A stretch of 64,000 bases of DNA from Flavobacterium hibernum (lineage in GTDB: Bacteria > Bacteroidota > Bacteroidia > Flavobacteriales > Flavobacteriaceae). This document shows positions 20,159 to 28,390 of the stretch, piece by piece. The position numbers and the translations under genes are program-made. The DNA lies in NCBI RefSeq assembly GCF_000832125.1, contig NZ_JPRK01000027.1, positions 147,042 to 211,041 on the forward strand. The letters are read 5' to 3'. The notes under the pieces are model-generated. The model was not told where the DNA came from. It worked only from the letters and a program-made list of their open reading frames with translations, and did not search any database. Positions within the stretch are counted from its first letter, which is position 1. Every line of letters starts with the position of its first letter.

Positions 20159-21595
20159 TTATTTTATCACAGTTATTGATCCTTTTTTTTCACCTGTGTC
20201 GGATTTAATGACATAGTAATAGACCGGATTTACATTGTTAAAATCTTTTATAACCCACTTCGAAGAATCATAATTAACGCCTTGGAAAACCATTTCTCCT
20301 TGTGAGCTAATTATCATAACATTCGTATTTGAGTTTTGATATTCATCGGGCAAGTCCCAATACGGATGGCTACTCAAACTTACTATGTTTGGTATAACGG
20401 TTGCCGCGGTTGGAGGTCCTGTCGCTTTAAAAGTTAATTCCTTAGTAGATATACAACCTGTAGCCTGAGAAAGTTTTACTTTATAAACTCCTTTTACTGC
20501 TACTAAATAAGTATTATTTACCGCACCTGTAATAAGAGCGTTATTCAAATACCATTCGTAAGTTGGATTGGTAGCGTCTGTAGTTACAGTAACATTTAAA
20601 GTTTCGCCTTCTCCAAGTTGAAACTCTTCTGCTACATCAATACTTGCATTAAAACTGTTACTTGTCAAAGTAATTGTTCCTGTAGCGTTACAACCTCCAA
20701 AATCAACTTCGGCCTTATAAACTCCAGATTCATTTGTTGTAATACTTCTTGTAGTTGCTGTCGTTATTAAAATATTGTCTTTATACCATTTGTAGGTTTG
20801 TCCCTGAGTTGCCGTTAAAACTGTTCCTGTTCCATTCGAGCAAAAAGGATTCCCTAAACTAGAACTAATTACAACTGCAGAGCCTGAAGATGTACTGGTA
20901 ACATTTACATGATTTGAACTAAAATTCACATCAGTACAAGCACCATAATCTATAGTTGCGTAATAATCGCCAACAGCATTTACAGTTAACGCTTTAGCAC
21001 TTTGTCCTGCAATAACAACATTATCTTTATACCAGATGTATTTAATATTTGGATAATTTGCAGGAGAAGAAGGCTTGTCATTTGGAGTAGCATTATCTAC
21101 TGAAAGCGTTATACTTCCAGCAGAGCAAATTATTGCACTAGTACCTTTGTTATTGACAGAAAATGGAGCTTCGTAATCTTTATAATGTACAGGGAAAGAA
21201 GTAGCACCTAGATTGTTTTTAAATCGTACACTGGTAGCACCAGTCGAGCTTTTGATTCTTAACCCATAAGTATCTGAACCTATCAAAGTAACAGGGACAG
21301 CAAATTTTAAAGTTTGTTGACTTGCTGAAACATCTACTGGAGTTCCCAGCGGAGTTGTAGCAATTGGAGTATTTGCGTTGTCTAAAAGTTCTACCGCAAA
21401 TGTTGTTCCGGCAGGAAAATTAACATAACTAAATGTTGCGTAAAATTCATTGAAAGTAACTCCAGCACAAAGTTTCTCGACACCATTTAATGGCTGAGGA
21501 ACTATTGTTTGGGAATGCACATTCGATTTAGTAAAAAAGAAAATACTAAATAATAGAAAAAGTGTGGTATAATTTGGGGTAGTTTTTTGAATCAT
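20159..21595 (-). CDS. sprC: SprC-like secreted protein with gliding-type C-terminal domain
   Basis: 478 residues. A hydrophobic signal sequence (LFLLFSIFFFTKSNVHSQ) is followed by three or four Ig/PKD-like modules with the pattern Y.WY.DN..I ... G.Y.A.VDYG.C. The last 75 residues (PNIVSLSSHPYWDLP...GEMVFQG...YYYVIKSDTGEKKGSITVIK) resemble the gliding-motility-associated C-terminal domain used by the T9SS, although the usual PNGDG and WDG signatures are worn away. The start overlaps the previous stop as ATGA, and the stop is one base before the SprD-like start, so this is a tight operon. In F. johnsoniae sprC is the first gene of sprCDBF and is needed for normal SprB function. The assignment is by position and architecture. 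Confidence 0.6.
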   Translation of the reverse strand: MIQKTTPNYTTLFLLFSIFFFTKSNVHSQTIVPQPLNGVEKLCAGVTFNEFYATFSYVNFPAGTTFAVELLDNANTPIATTPLGTPVDVSASQQTLKFAVPVTLIGSDTYGLRIKSSTGATSVRFKNNLGATSFPVHYKDYEAPFSVNNKGTSAIICSAGSITLSVDNATPNDKPSSPANYPNIKYIWYKDNVVIAGQSAKALTVNAVGDYYATIDYGACTDVNFSSNHVNVTSTSSGSAVVISSSLGNPFCSNGTGTVLTATQGQTYKWYKDNILITTATTRSITTNESGVYKAEVDFGGCNATGTITLTSNSFNASIDVAEEFQLGEGETLNVTVTTDATNPTYEWYLNNALITGAVNNTYLVAVKGVYKVKLSQATGCISTKELTFKATGPPTAATVIPNIVSLSSHPYWDLPDEYQNSNTNVMIISSQGEMVFQGVNYDSSKWVIKDFNNVNPVYYYVIKSDTGEKKGSITVIK

Positions 21596-21996
21596 ATAGT
21601 GCGCGTTCTTGCTAAATCTATGTTTTCAAAAAACAAAATATCAATAAATGTTTCCGAAAAATCATATTTATAATTCTCTATAATGTCTTTTGCAAGAGCA
21701 GAATAAGTAGCAGTTATAAATGTGTTTTCTTCACATTTTGAAGTTTGATTATTCGTTTCAGATATAATAGTAAGACTATCCTTGGGGTTGGATAGTCCCA
21801 CTACAAAATCATTAGAATTATCTAATTTGCTGATAGCATCAGCTTTGTCATTATTTTGGTTGTTTGACGCTGTCACTATGCTTAAATCAATAGAAACTGT
21901 AGGTTTTTCTACTGAACTTTGGGCATATAGACTTAACGTAATAGGTGAAACCAAAAATATTATATATATAAAATATTTTTTTCTAGATAGAGCCAT
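21592..21996 (-). CDS. Small exported protein, first gene of the adhesin operon
   Basis: 134 residues with an N-terminal membrane or signal segment (YFIYIIFLVSPITLSLYAQS) and a polar, Asn/Asp-rich remainder with no family I recognise. It overlaps the SprC-like gene by four bases (ATGA), which implies translational coupling and a role linked to the gliding genes. No TAnnTTTG promoter was found in the 100 bp before it. It could be an accessory periplasmic factor or a split-off N-terminal piece of the SprC-like protein. Confidence 0.7.
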   Translation of the reverse strand: MALSRKKYFIYIIFLVSPITLSLYAQSSVEKPTVSIDLSIVTASNNQNNDKADAISKLDNSNDFVVGLSNPKDSLTIISETNNQTSKCEENTFITATYSALAKDIIENYKYDFSETFIDILFFENIDLARTRTI

Positions 21997-22099
21997 TATG
22001 TCTTGATCTTTATTTGGTCCGCTTTAAGACGAATACATAAATTGTGTCTGGGGACTTTATTAATAAAATTTACGCTTTGAAATAAAAATCGAAATCTAT

Positions 22100-23392
22100 T
22101 TACTTGTTGCTGCTAGACGCTGTAATTTTTCCTAATTGCAATCTGAAATCTGGTTTTTTAGCATTGAAAATATCGATAAACGTTTCTTTGTTATCACTTT
22201 GTGCCATAACATTGAAAAACACAGGGTTTCCATACCAGCTCTCTAAATCTTCATTGTTTGCATTGTACTCTGTAAAGATATTTCCGTTACATAGGTTAAA
22301 GTACATTTCTTCAAATTTGATTTTCTTAAGACTAGCATCATTAATTTCTGTTTTACTATCTAATAAAACAGCTGGATTAAATCCTGATATTACACTACGT
22401 TTCATTTCTAGCGAAGCATTTTCAGCAACATAAACAGCCTCTTTAACTAAACCTGATTGAATATCAGCTTTAATATTTTCACTATCATTAAGCATTGTAA
22501 TATTAGTAGCAACAACTAAAGTTTGTTTTTTAGTAAAATCAGTTTCATTTTTCTTTTCATATGATTTTACTTCCATACAACGAGATCCATCTTTATTACT
22601 AGATAAATAAGAAGATCTTACTGCCAATGAGTTGTATAAACGACATTGAACACCTTGAGTAAATTTAAAATCGTCGTTGATAGATTTATAAGAAACTAAT
22701 TTTGTAGCATTTAAATCACCTCCAAAGAAAGCAAATGAATCACCACCAGAGTAGCTTACCATAATGTTATCTAGAGTAGTTTTAGATCCAACACCTGCAA
22801 TAGTTAAACCGTTGAAAGTGTCAACACCTTTAACTTTTTTTCCTGCAAATTCTATTCTAACAAATCTTAAAATTCCAGAGTTTGAAGCTGCATTATCACC
22901 ACCGTAAGTAGTTAATGTAGGATCAAGATCTAAATTATAAGAACCAACATTTCCAAATTTATTGATTGGAGCATCACCAAGAACTACAACACCACCCCAG
23001 TCTCCAGCTTTTTTCTGGCTACGGTTAGATGTAAATACAATTGGGTCAGTCTCTAAACCATCTGCAATAAGTTGTGCACCTTTTGTAACTACCAATGTTC
23101 CTTTTGTTTCAAAATCACCAATAATCAAAGTTCCTGGTTCGATTGTTAAAACAGCATTATTTGTAACGTAAACGTTTCCTTGCAAAACATAAATATTCCT
23201 CTTCAGCAATTTAGTATTAACAGAAATATTTCCTGCCAAAATTTGGTTTGCTTCTCCATAGTCAACTTTGTTAGGCTTAAATTCTGTCCAGTTGTTCAAC
23301 CAATTGGTGTAGCCCATAATTCCTTTCTCTTGTTGCGCACTCATACTCGTAACTGTCAAAAGAACACAGATCATTTGAGTAATTTTTTTCAT
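22100..23392 (-). CDS. Secreted right-handed beta-helix protein
   Basis: 430 residues with a signal peptide (MKKITQMICVLLTVTSMSAQ). The body alternates short strands and turns typical of parallel beta-helix proteins: NVYVTNNAVLTIEPGTLIIG, LVVTKGAQLIADG, then GDWGGVVVLGDAPINKFGNV, GILRFVRIEFAGKK and LNGL-type turns. This matches a family of Bacteroidetes secreted proteins often annotated only as hypothetical. There is no obvious T9SS C-terminal domain. It lies 103 bp upstream of the adhesin operon on the same strand, so it may be transcribed into it. Its substrate or partner is not visible from sequence. Confidence 0.75.
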   Translation of the reverse strand: MKKITQMICVLLTVTSMSAQQEKGIMGYTNWLNNWTEFKPNKVDYGEANQILAGNISVNTKLLKRNIYVLQGNVYVTNNAVLTIEPGTLIIGDFETKGTLVVTKGAQLIADGLETDPIVFTSNRSQKKAGDWGGVVVLGDAPINKFGNVGSYNLDLDPTLTTYGGDNAASNSGILRFVRIEFAGKKVKGVDTFNGLTIAGVGSKTTLDNIMVSYSGGDSFAFFGGDLNATKLVSYKSINDDFKFTQGVQCRLYNSLAVRSSYLSSNKDGSRCMEVKSYEKKNETDFTKKQTLVVATNITMLNDSENIKADIQSGLVKEAVYVAENASLEMKRSVISGFNPAVLLDSKTEINDASLKKIKFEEMYFNLCNGNIFTEYNANNEDLESWYGNPVFFNVMAQSDNKETFIDIFNAKKPDFRLQLGKITASSSNK

Positions 23393-23594
23393 GATAAGGG
23401 GGTATTAGGTTAATAATAAATTCGGGTATTTGTTTAGGGTATGCGTAAATGATAGAAACTCATCCCGACTTTTCTGATACTACCAGATACATCGAGAACG
23501 AGTTGTGTTTTTTTATCTCTTTTTCAAAATGACGTAAAAAATTTAAGTCATCTACGAAATCATTTCAAAAAAGGTTTTAAAAAATATACTTTTA

Positions 23595-24047
23595 TTACAT
23601 TTCATTCAATTCGTTGAACTCATGTAAAGATTTCAATGTACTTTCATAAAATAAAATTGCCGCGATTAAGTTTCCTTTATCAGAATATGGCATCATTTTT
23701 CTTTGAAATTCTACTGTTGTGTCTAAGAATGTTGTTGTACCAACTGCCTGAGCATCTAATACTTTTTTGTGCTCGTTATCGTCTGGGATACCTAAGTCTG
23801 CCATCGTAACTCCTGGTTTAGTAACCAACGCAATGTAAGGGAGAGTTTTTACTAAAACTTTAATACGCTCAATGTATAATTCCAACAATTCACCTTTTTG
23901 CATACCACTTAATTCTTTTTGATCATGGTATTTACGAATAAGAGCTGTTGTACTAATAATACTTCTTGGAGCATTTTTTGCTTGTGCCGAAATAGCACCA
24001 GTTGTCAATAAAAAAAGTGCACTAAATAAAATAATTTTCCCTTTCAT
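23595..24047 (-). CDS. Small secreted protein of unknown function
   Basis: 150 residues with a clear signal peptide (IILFSALFLLTTGAISAQAK). The mature part is mostly helical (LIRKYHDQKELSGMQKGELLELYIERIKVL) and has no motif I recognise. It has its own full promoter upstream (24,081-24,110) and a 200-bp gap after it, so it is probably a separate unit from the beta-helix gene, although both read the same way. Homologues may exist only in flavobacteria. Confidence 0.75.
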   Translation of the reverse strand: MKGKIILFSALFLLTTGAISAQAKNAPRSIISTTALIRKYHDQKELSGMQKGELLELYIERIKVLVKTLPYIALVTKPGVTMADLGIPDDNEHKKVLDAQAVGTTTFLDTTVEFQRKMMPYSDKGNLIAAILFYESTLKSLHEFNELNEM

Positions 24048-24080
24048 AGATTCTTATTTATAATTGGTTCTTGATGAAAA

Positions 24081-24110
24081 CAAAAATATAGAAATTAACT
24101 TAAATTGCAA
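24081..24110 (-). promoter_or_regulatory. Bacteroidetes promoter for the 150-aa secreted protein
   Basis: On the minus strand TTG (24,110-24,108) and TATTTTTG (24,088-24,081) are separated by 19 bases, a good match to TTG-N17-23-TAnnTTTG. The start codon lies 33 bases downstream. Confidence 0.7.
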
Positions 24111-24449
24111 CTTTATTGATTTTTTTTTTCGAAAAAAAAGCTTAAAGAAAGCTTAAAAATCAGTGTTATGTCGAGAAAATGTGCGTTTTAACGAATTTTT
24201 TGTTAAAATTCCCAAAACTAATACTGTAAGTAATTGTTTATAAAAAAAATTAAAATACAAAATTTAATAACAAAAAAAACCTTACGTTTATCTGTTTTTG
24301 CAAAAAACTATTAACAAAAAAATCTTAATATCTCATCAAATTCATCTCTTTATTAACAAAACTTAGTTAATAAACTTCAAAAAATTCAACTCAAAACACA
24401 AATAATATCAGAAATGAAGAGCGTTGCATAAACTTTTGATCGAAAATTT
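24111..24449. other. Divergent A/T-rich intergenic region before holB
   Basis: This gap between the two divergent promoters contains poly-A and poly-T tracts, a perfect AAGCTTAAAGAAAGCTT-like direct repeat near 24,140, and several TTAACAAAA motifs. No open frame or hairpin of note was seen. Confidence 0.5.
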
Positions 24450-24477
24450 TTGACTACATCATTTTCTTCTATCTTTG
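24450..24477 (+). promoter_or_regulatory. Promoter of holB, very close to the start codon
   Basis: TTG (24,450-24,452), a 17-base spacer, then TATCTTTG (24,470-24,477). The ATG is only four bases beyond the -7 box, so the transcript would begin at or next to the start codon. Confidence 0.75.
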
Positions 24478-24481
24478 CTTC

Positions 24482-25630
24482 ATGCAATTTTCTCAAATTT
24501 TAGGTCAAGAGTACATCAAAAGTCACTTGATAAAAAGTGCAGCTTCCGGACGAATTCCACACGCACAATTATTCATTGGGCCAGAAGGAAGTGGCACATT
24601 ATCAACTGCAATTGCTTACGCGCAATACATTCTTTGCAGCAATACCGGAGACGAAAATTCGAACGGAAATGATTCCTGCAATTTGAAATTTCAAAACCTA
24701 TCACATCCTGATCTACATTTCATTTATCCCACAGTTACAACCGAAGACGTAAAAACCAAACCCAAAAGTTTAGACTTTATTCAAGATTGGCGCACTTTTA
24801 TTCAGGAAATGCCTTACGGCGGATTATTTGACTGGTACAAAATTTTGGGCGTTCAAAACAAACAAGGAGAAATTCGTGTTGAAGACGCTACAGAAGTTTT
24901 AAAATCTCTTGCGTTAAAATCGTACGAAGGTGGTTATAAAATTATGATTATTTGGATGGCCGATAAAATGAATATTGCAGCATCAAATAAACTCTTGAAA
25001 CTTCTTGAAGAACCCTCAGATAAAACCATTTTTATTCTGATTTCCGAAAATGAAGAAGATATTATACAAACCATACGCTCTCGTTGTCAAGTAATTCACT
25101 TTAACGGATTACCAGAGAAAGTAATCGCCGAAGCTTTAGTTTCTAAAGAAAATATCGACGAAAAAATGGCATTTAAAATTGCACACCAAGCGCAAGGAAA
25201 TTTCAATAAAGCCATTCATCTTTTAAAAGAAGATGATTCTGAATATCCCTTTGAGCAATGGTTTGTTAATTGGGTTCGTGCCGCTTTTAGAGCCAAAGGT
25301 AATGCAGCTGCCATTCAGGATTTAATTACCTGGAGTGAAGAAATCGCATCGCTAGGTCGCGAAAGCCAGAAAAAATTCATTCAGTTTTGTATCGAGATGT
25401 TTCGTCAGGCACTTTTGCTTAATTATCAGGCACCAACATTAGTTTATATCGAACCTAAAGTCGATAAATTCAAGCTCGAAAATTTTGCTCCATTTGTGAA
25501 CGGAAACAACATTCACGAAATTTTTAAAGAACTTTCAGATGCTATGTATCACATTGAAAGAAACGGAAATGCAAAAATAATTTTAACTGATTTATCTATA
25601 AAATTGACTCGTTTAATTCATAAAAAATAG
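24482..25630 (+). CDS. holB: DNA polymerase III clamp-loader subunit delta'
   Basis: 382 residues. The N-terminus MQFSQILGQEYIKSHLIKSA and the segment ending IPHAQLFIGPEGSGTLSTAI are typical of delta'. The P-loop is degenerate (GPEGSGTLS, no Lys), as expected for the non-ATPase delta' subunit. The SRC arginine-finger motif is present as IRSRCQ near residue 200, and KLLKLLEEPSDKTIFILIS forms the preceding helix and strand. The zinc-binding cysteine cluster is reduced (CSNTGDENSNGNDSC). It acts in the cytoplasm to help load the sliding clamp. The start is fixed by the promoter just upstream. It is followed after 8 bases by the DoxX-like gene. Confidence 0.9.
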   Translation: MQFSQILGQEYIKSHLIKSAASGRIPHAQLFIGPEGSGTLSTAIAYAQYILCSNTGDENSNGNDSCNLKFQNLSHPDLHFIYPTVTTEDVKTKPKSLDFIQDWRTFIQEMPYGGLFDWYKILGVQNKQGEIRVEDATEVLKSLALKSYEGGYKIMIIWMADKMNIAASNKLLKLLEEPSDKTIFILISENEEDIIQTIRSRCQVIHFNGLPEKVIAEALVSKENIDEKMAFKIAHQAQGNFNKAIHLLKEDDSEYPFEQWFVNWVRAAFRAKGNAAAIQDLITWSEEIASLGRESQKKFIQFCIEMFRQALLLNYQAPTLVYIEPKVDKFKLENFAPFVNGNNIHEIFKELSDAMYHIERNGNAKIILTDLSIKLTRLIHKK

Positions 25631-25638
25631 TTTACCAA

Positions 25639-26022
25639 ATGAATAATGTTGCCTCTATTTTACTACTAGCATTTTTAGCCTTAACATTCTTGCAATCAGG
25701 ATACGAAAAAATATTTTATTGGAAAGATAATGTCGAATGGCTCAAAGGACATTTCGCAAAAACAGCATTAAAAAATCAAGTGCCACTCGCTCTTTTCCAC
25801 CTTTTAGTTTTAGAATTAATATCTGGAATTTTATGCGTTGTTGGTGCCATACAATTATTAACAGATAGTGGTCGTGAATTTGGTTTTTACGGAGCTATTT
25901 TTTCATGTATATCTTTGTTAATGATGCTTTTTGGGCAACGGCTTGCTAAAGATTATGATGGCGCGAGAACCATTGTTATCTATTTTATTCCAGCTGTAAT
26001 GGCTGTTTATTGGTTGAATTAA
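25639..26022 (+). CDS. DoxX-like small integral membrane protein
   Basis: 127 residues with four predicted membrane helices: SILLLAFLALTFLQSGYEKI, LFHLLVLELISGILCVVGAI, FGFYGAIFSCISLLMMLFGQ and TIVIYFIPAVMAVYWLN. The pattern of a first helix ending in SGYEK, then a four-helix bundle, matches the DoxX/DoxD-like family. The biochemical role is unclear in most members. It starts eight bases after holB, so it is probably co-transcribed with it, although nothing links the two functions. Confidence 0.75.
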   Translation: MNNVASILLLAFLALTFLQSGYEKIFYWKDNVEWLKGHFAKTALKNQVPLALFHLLVLELISGILCVVGAIQLLTDSGREFGFYGAIFSCISLLMMLFGQRLAKDYDGARTIVIYFIPAVMAVYWLN

Positions 26023-26028
26023 AATAAG

Positions 26029-26105
26029 CCACAGATTTGACAGATTAATAAGGATTAAAAAAATCATTAAAATCCTTTTAATCTTTGGCAAAAAAAGTTC
26101 GCAGA
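26029..26105. repeat. Short inverted-repeat intergenic element
   Basis: Left part GCCACAGATTTGACAGATTA and right part CTTTTAATCTTTGGC are imperfect inverted repeats, with AAGGATT/AATCCTT inside. This gccacagatt...aatcttnggc pattern resembles repeats scattered between genes in flavobacterial genomes. It lies between the DoxX-like and thioesterase genes. Confidence 0.5.
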
Positions 26106-26139
26106 GCGGACATGAAAAATAAATTTTTACATTAAAAAA

Positions 26140-26649
26140 ATGAATGCAAAACACCCTTCAGAATCTTTAACGATATTAACTGATTTAGTTTTACCAAGTG
26201 AAACAAATCCTTTAAATAACCTTTTTGGCGGCGAATTATTAGCCCGAATGGATCGCGCAGCAAGTATAGCGGCACGCAGACATTCACGCCGAATTGTAGT
26301 TACAGCATCTGTAAATCACGTTGCTTTTAATAGAGCCATTTCATTAGGAAGTGTTGTAACTGTCGAAGCAAAAGTGTCAAGATCTTTTAAAAGTTCTATG
26401 GAAGTTTTTATCGACGTTTGGGTAGAAGATCGCGAATCTGGAAACAGAACTAAAGCAAATGAAGCCATTTATACTTTTGTTGCTGTAGACGATACCGGAA
26501 GACCTGTTGAAGTACCGGCAATTGCACCCGAAACTGAACTTGAAATACAGCGTTTTGATGCCGCTTTGCGTCGCAAACAATTGAGTTTGTTATTGGCTGG
26601 AAAAATAAAACCTTCTGATGCTACAGAATTAAAGGCTTTATTTTTGTAA
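26140..26649 (+). CDS. Hotdog-fold acyl-CoA thioesterase (YciA/BACH type)
   Basis: 169 residues. The segment LFGGELLARMDRAASIAARR is the hotdog helix with the conserved N-x-x-GG-x-LL-x-x-D pattern (here NNLFGGELLARMD). ASVNHVAFNRAISLGSVVTV and the following strands complete the fold. Such enzymes hydrolyse acyl-CoA to free fatty acid and CoA in the cytoplasm. The length matches single-domain members. The chain-length preference cannot be told. The gene stands alone between the DoxX-like gene and recA on the same strand. Confidence 0.85.
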   Translation: MNAKHPSESLTILTDLVLPSETNPLNNLFGGELLARMDRAASIAARRHSRRIVVTASVNHVAFNRAISLGSVVTVEAKVSRSFKSSMEVFIDVWVEDRESGNRTKANEAIYTFVAVDDTGRPVEVPAIAPETELEIQRFDAALRRKQLSLLLAGKIKPSDATELKALFL

Positions 26650-26820
26650 TCGAAATTTGTGACAATTTGGAACAATTTCAGAGAATCAAACTTCAAAAAA
26701 AGAACTAATTTTACAAAATTACAAGCCTGATACAAATCTAAGTCAGTAAGTTACTAATTTCTGATTTGTTTTTGAGAATGAATTATAAAAATTTACATGA
26801 AAGAAAAAGAAAAAAAAGAG

Positions 26821-27828
26821 ATGAGTTCAGAGAAAGATGCCAAACTAAAAGCGCTACAACTTACGCTTGACAAACTAGATAAGACTTACGGTAAAGGAAC
26901 TGTAATGAAAATGGGCGATAAAGCCATTGTAGAAGTTGAAACTATTTCTTCAGGTTCTCTTGGTGTGGATTTAGCTCTTGGAGTAAATGGATATCCTAGA
27001 GGAAGAATTATTGAAATATACGGTCCAGAATCTTCTGGAAAAACCACATTAACATTACACGCAATTGCCGAAGCTCAAAAAGCTGGTGGAATTGCTGCTT
27101 TTATAGATGCTGAACATGCTTTTGATAGAAATTATGCCGAAAAATTAGGTGTAGATATCGAAAACCTGATCATTTCTCAACCAGACAACGGAGAACAAGC
27201 ATTGGAAATTGCCGAAAACTTAATTCGTTCAGGCGCAATTGATATTGTTGTAATTGACTCGGTTGCTGCATTGACTCCAAAAAGTGAAATTGAAGGCGAA
27301 ATGGGAGATTCTAAAATGGGTCTTCACGCACGTTTGATGTCTCAAGCTTTAAGAAAATTAACAGGAACTATTAGTAAAACAAATTGTACTGTTTTCTTCA
27401 TCAACCAGTTGAGAGAGAAAATTGGAGTAATGTTTGGTAATCCTGAAACTACAACCGGTGGTAACGCGTTAAAATTCTACGCATCTGTTCGTATCGATAT
27501 TCGTCGTTCTTCTCAAATTAAAGACGGTGAAAATGTTATTGGAAACAGAACCAAAGTTAAAATCGTAAAAAATAAAGTAGCTCCGCCTTTTAAAACTGCC
27601 GAATTCGACATTATGTATGGAGAAGGAGTTTCTAAAACAGGAGAAATTCTTGACTTAGCGGTTGAATTTGAAATCGTTAAAAAAGCAGGATCTTGGTTTA
27701 GCTACGGAGATACAAAATTAGGTCAAGGACGTGATGCTGTAAAATCTCTAATTAAAGATAATCCAGAATTGGCAGATGAATTAGAAGCTAAAATTAAAAC
27801 TCATATTAAAGAATTAGCAAACGCATAA
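26821..27828 (+). CDS. recA: Recombinase RecA
   Basis: 335 residues from ATG 26,821 (343 if the in-frame ATG at 26,797 is used). I prefer the inner start because MSSEKDAKLKALQLTLDKLD is the usual beginning in this group, and the extra MKEKEKKE is low-complexity. Walker A is GPESSGKTT, followed by IAAFIDAEHAFD, VVIDSVAALTPKSEIEGEMG (Walker B and L1) and NQLREKIGVMFGNPETTTGG (L2), all intact. RecA coats single-stranded DNA, carries out strand exchange and triggers the SOS response where that exists. A strong terminator follows. No LexA-type operator was recognised upstream. Confidence 0.97.
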   Translation: MSSEKDAKLKALQLTLDKLDKTYGKGTVMKMGDKAIVEVETISSGSLGVDLALGVNGYPRGRIIEIYGPESSGKTTLTLHAIAEAQKAGGIAAFIDAEHAFDRNYAEKLGVDIENLIISQPDNGEQALEIAENLIRSGAIDIVVIDSVAALTPKSEIEGEMGDSKMGLHARLMSQALRKLTGTISKTNCTVFFINQLREKIGVMFGNPETTTGGNALKFYASVRIDIRRSSQIKDGENVIGNRTKVKIVKNKVAPPFKTAEFDIMYGEGVSKTGEILDLAVEFEIVKKAGSWFSYGDTKLGQGRDAVKSLIKDNPELADELEAKIKTHIKELANA

Positions 27829-27864
27829 ATCTTTAAAAGTCTTAATATTGAATACTTTACAAAG

Positions 27865-27898
27865 ACCCGAACGAAATTAAAATCGTTCGGGTTTTTTA
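27865..27898 (+). terminator. recA terminator
   Basis: ACCCGAACGA and TCGTTCGGGT form a 10-bp stem with an 8-base loop, followed by TTTTTT. Confidence 0.85.
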
Positions 27899-27923
27899 TT
27901 TTCAAAAAAATAAAAAAATTGAC

Positions 27924-27950
27924 GCAACCTTTTTCAAACTATACCATCTT
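27924..27950 (+). promoter_or_regulatory. ECF-sigma-type promoter, copy 1
   Basis: GCAACC (27,924-27,929), 15-base spacer, CATCTT (27,945-27,950). The AAC-containing -35 and TCT-containing -10 resemble promoters read by extracytoplasmic-function sigma factors. A second copy with identical spacing lies 183 bp downstream. No gene of more than a few codons follows before the terminator at 28,038. Confidence 0.5.
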
Positions 27951-27956
27951 ATAAAC

Positions 27957-28076
27957 AGACATAATTTTGAATGGTATTTGCCATAAGTACCATATTCAAG
28001 GCTTTTTTCTAGAATAAATTTGGTTGGTTTGTTCAATAAAAATCCGTTAGTTTTTAGCTGCTAGCGGGTTTTTATT
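27957..28076 (+). ncRNA. Predicted small RNA between ECF-type promoter and terminator
   Basis: A stretch of about 120 bases runs from the predicted start of the first ECF-type promoter to a rho-independent terminator: 13-bp stem 28,038-28,050 / 28,061-28,073 with two G-U pairs and a T-rich tail. It has no convincing ORF. A partial inverted repeat (ATGGTAT ... GTACCAT) lies inside at about 27,972-27,995. Inferred from the signals only. Confidence 0.4.
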
Positions 28077-28085
28077 ATTTTTTTA
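28038..28085 (+). terminator. Terminator of the predicted small RNA
   Basis: AAAAATCCGTTAG pairs with CTAGCGGGTTTTT around a 10-base loop and is followed by a T-rich tract. Confidence 0.65.
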
Positions 28086-28106
28086 TGTTTTTTTTTGGAT
28101 CTACAC

Positions 28107-28133
28107 GCAACCTTTTTCATTTTTTGCTCTCTA
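28107..28133 (+). promoter_or_regulatory. ECF-sigma-type promoter, copy 2
   Basis: GCAACC (28,107-28,112), 15-base spacer, TCTCTA (28,128-28,133). The 15 bases ACGCAACCTTTTTCA are identical to copy 1. It lies about 65 bases before a 34-codon ORF. Confidence 0.5.
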
Positions 28134-28198
28134 TAGTAGTATGACATTAACTTGAGTTCTAACCAAACTCTTTATTATCAACCGTTAATATTTTAGCC

Positions 28199-28303
28199 AT
28201 GAAAGAGAAAATAGAAGTGTTGTACAATAAAAACCGCCGGAAAACCAAACTGAAATTTAGAAAAGTATTACGATTTATCTCAGAAAAAATCATTCATCGA
28301 TAA
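28199..28303 (+). CDS. Small basic peptide, 34 residues
   Basis: ATG 28,199 to TAA 28,303 reads MKEKIEVLYNKNRRKTKLKF then RKVLRFISEKIIHR. It is strongly basic, helical in pattern, and has no recognised family. Support for it being real comes from its place between an ECF-type promoter (28,107) and a terminator (28,343), not from its length. It could be a DNA- or RNA-binding peptide, or only the coding-like part of a regulatory RNA. Confidence 0.4.
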   Translation: MKEKIEVLYNKNRRKTKLKFRKVLRFISEKIIHR

Positions 28304-28342
28304 ACTTTTTGAATCTAAAACTGGGGGTTTTTAATTCAAAAG

Positions 28343-28376
28343 AAAACCCGACAATTTCGAAAATTTGTCGGGTTTT
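28343..28376. terminator. Bidirectional terminator between the 34-aa ORF and plsC
   Basis: AAAACCCGACAA and TTGTCGGGTTTT form a 12-bp stem flanked by A- and T-runs, so it can stop transcription arriving from both sides. Confidence 0.8.
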
Positions 28377-28390
28377 AAAGTTGTATTTAT

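Noticed and set aside
26797..26820. Upstream ATG as the recA start
   Set aside because: It adds only MKEKEKKE, low-complexity residues absent from typical flavobacterial RecA. The ATG at 26,821 begins the usual MSSEKDAKLK sequence. Not fully excluded.
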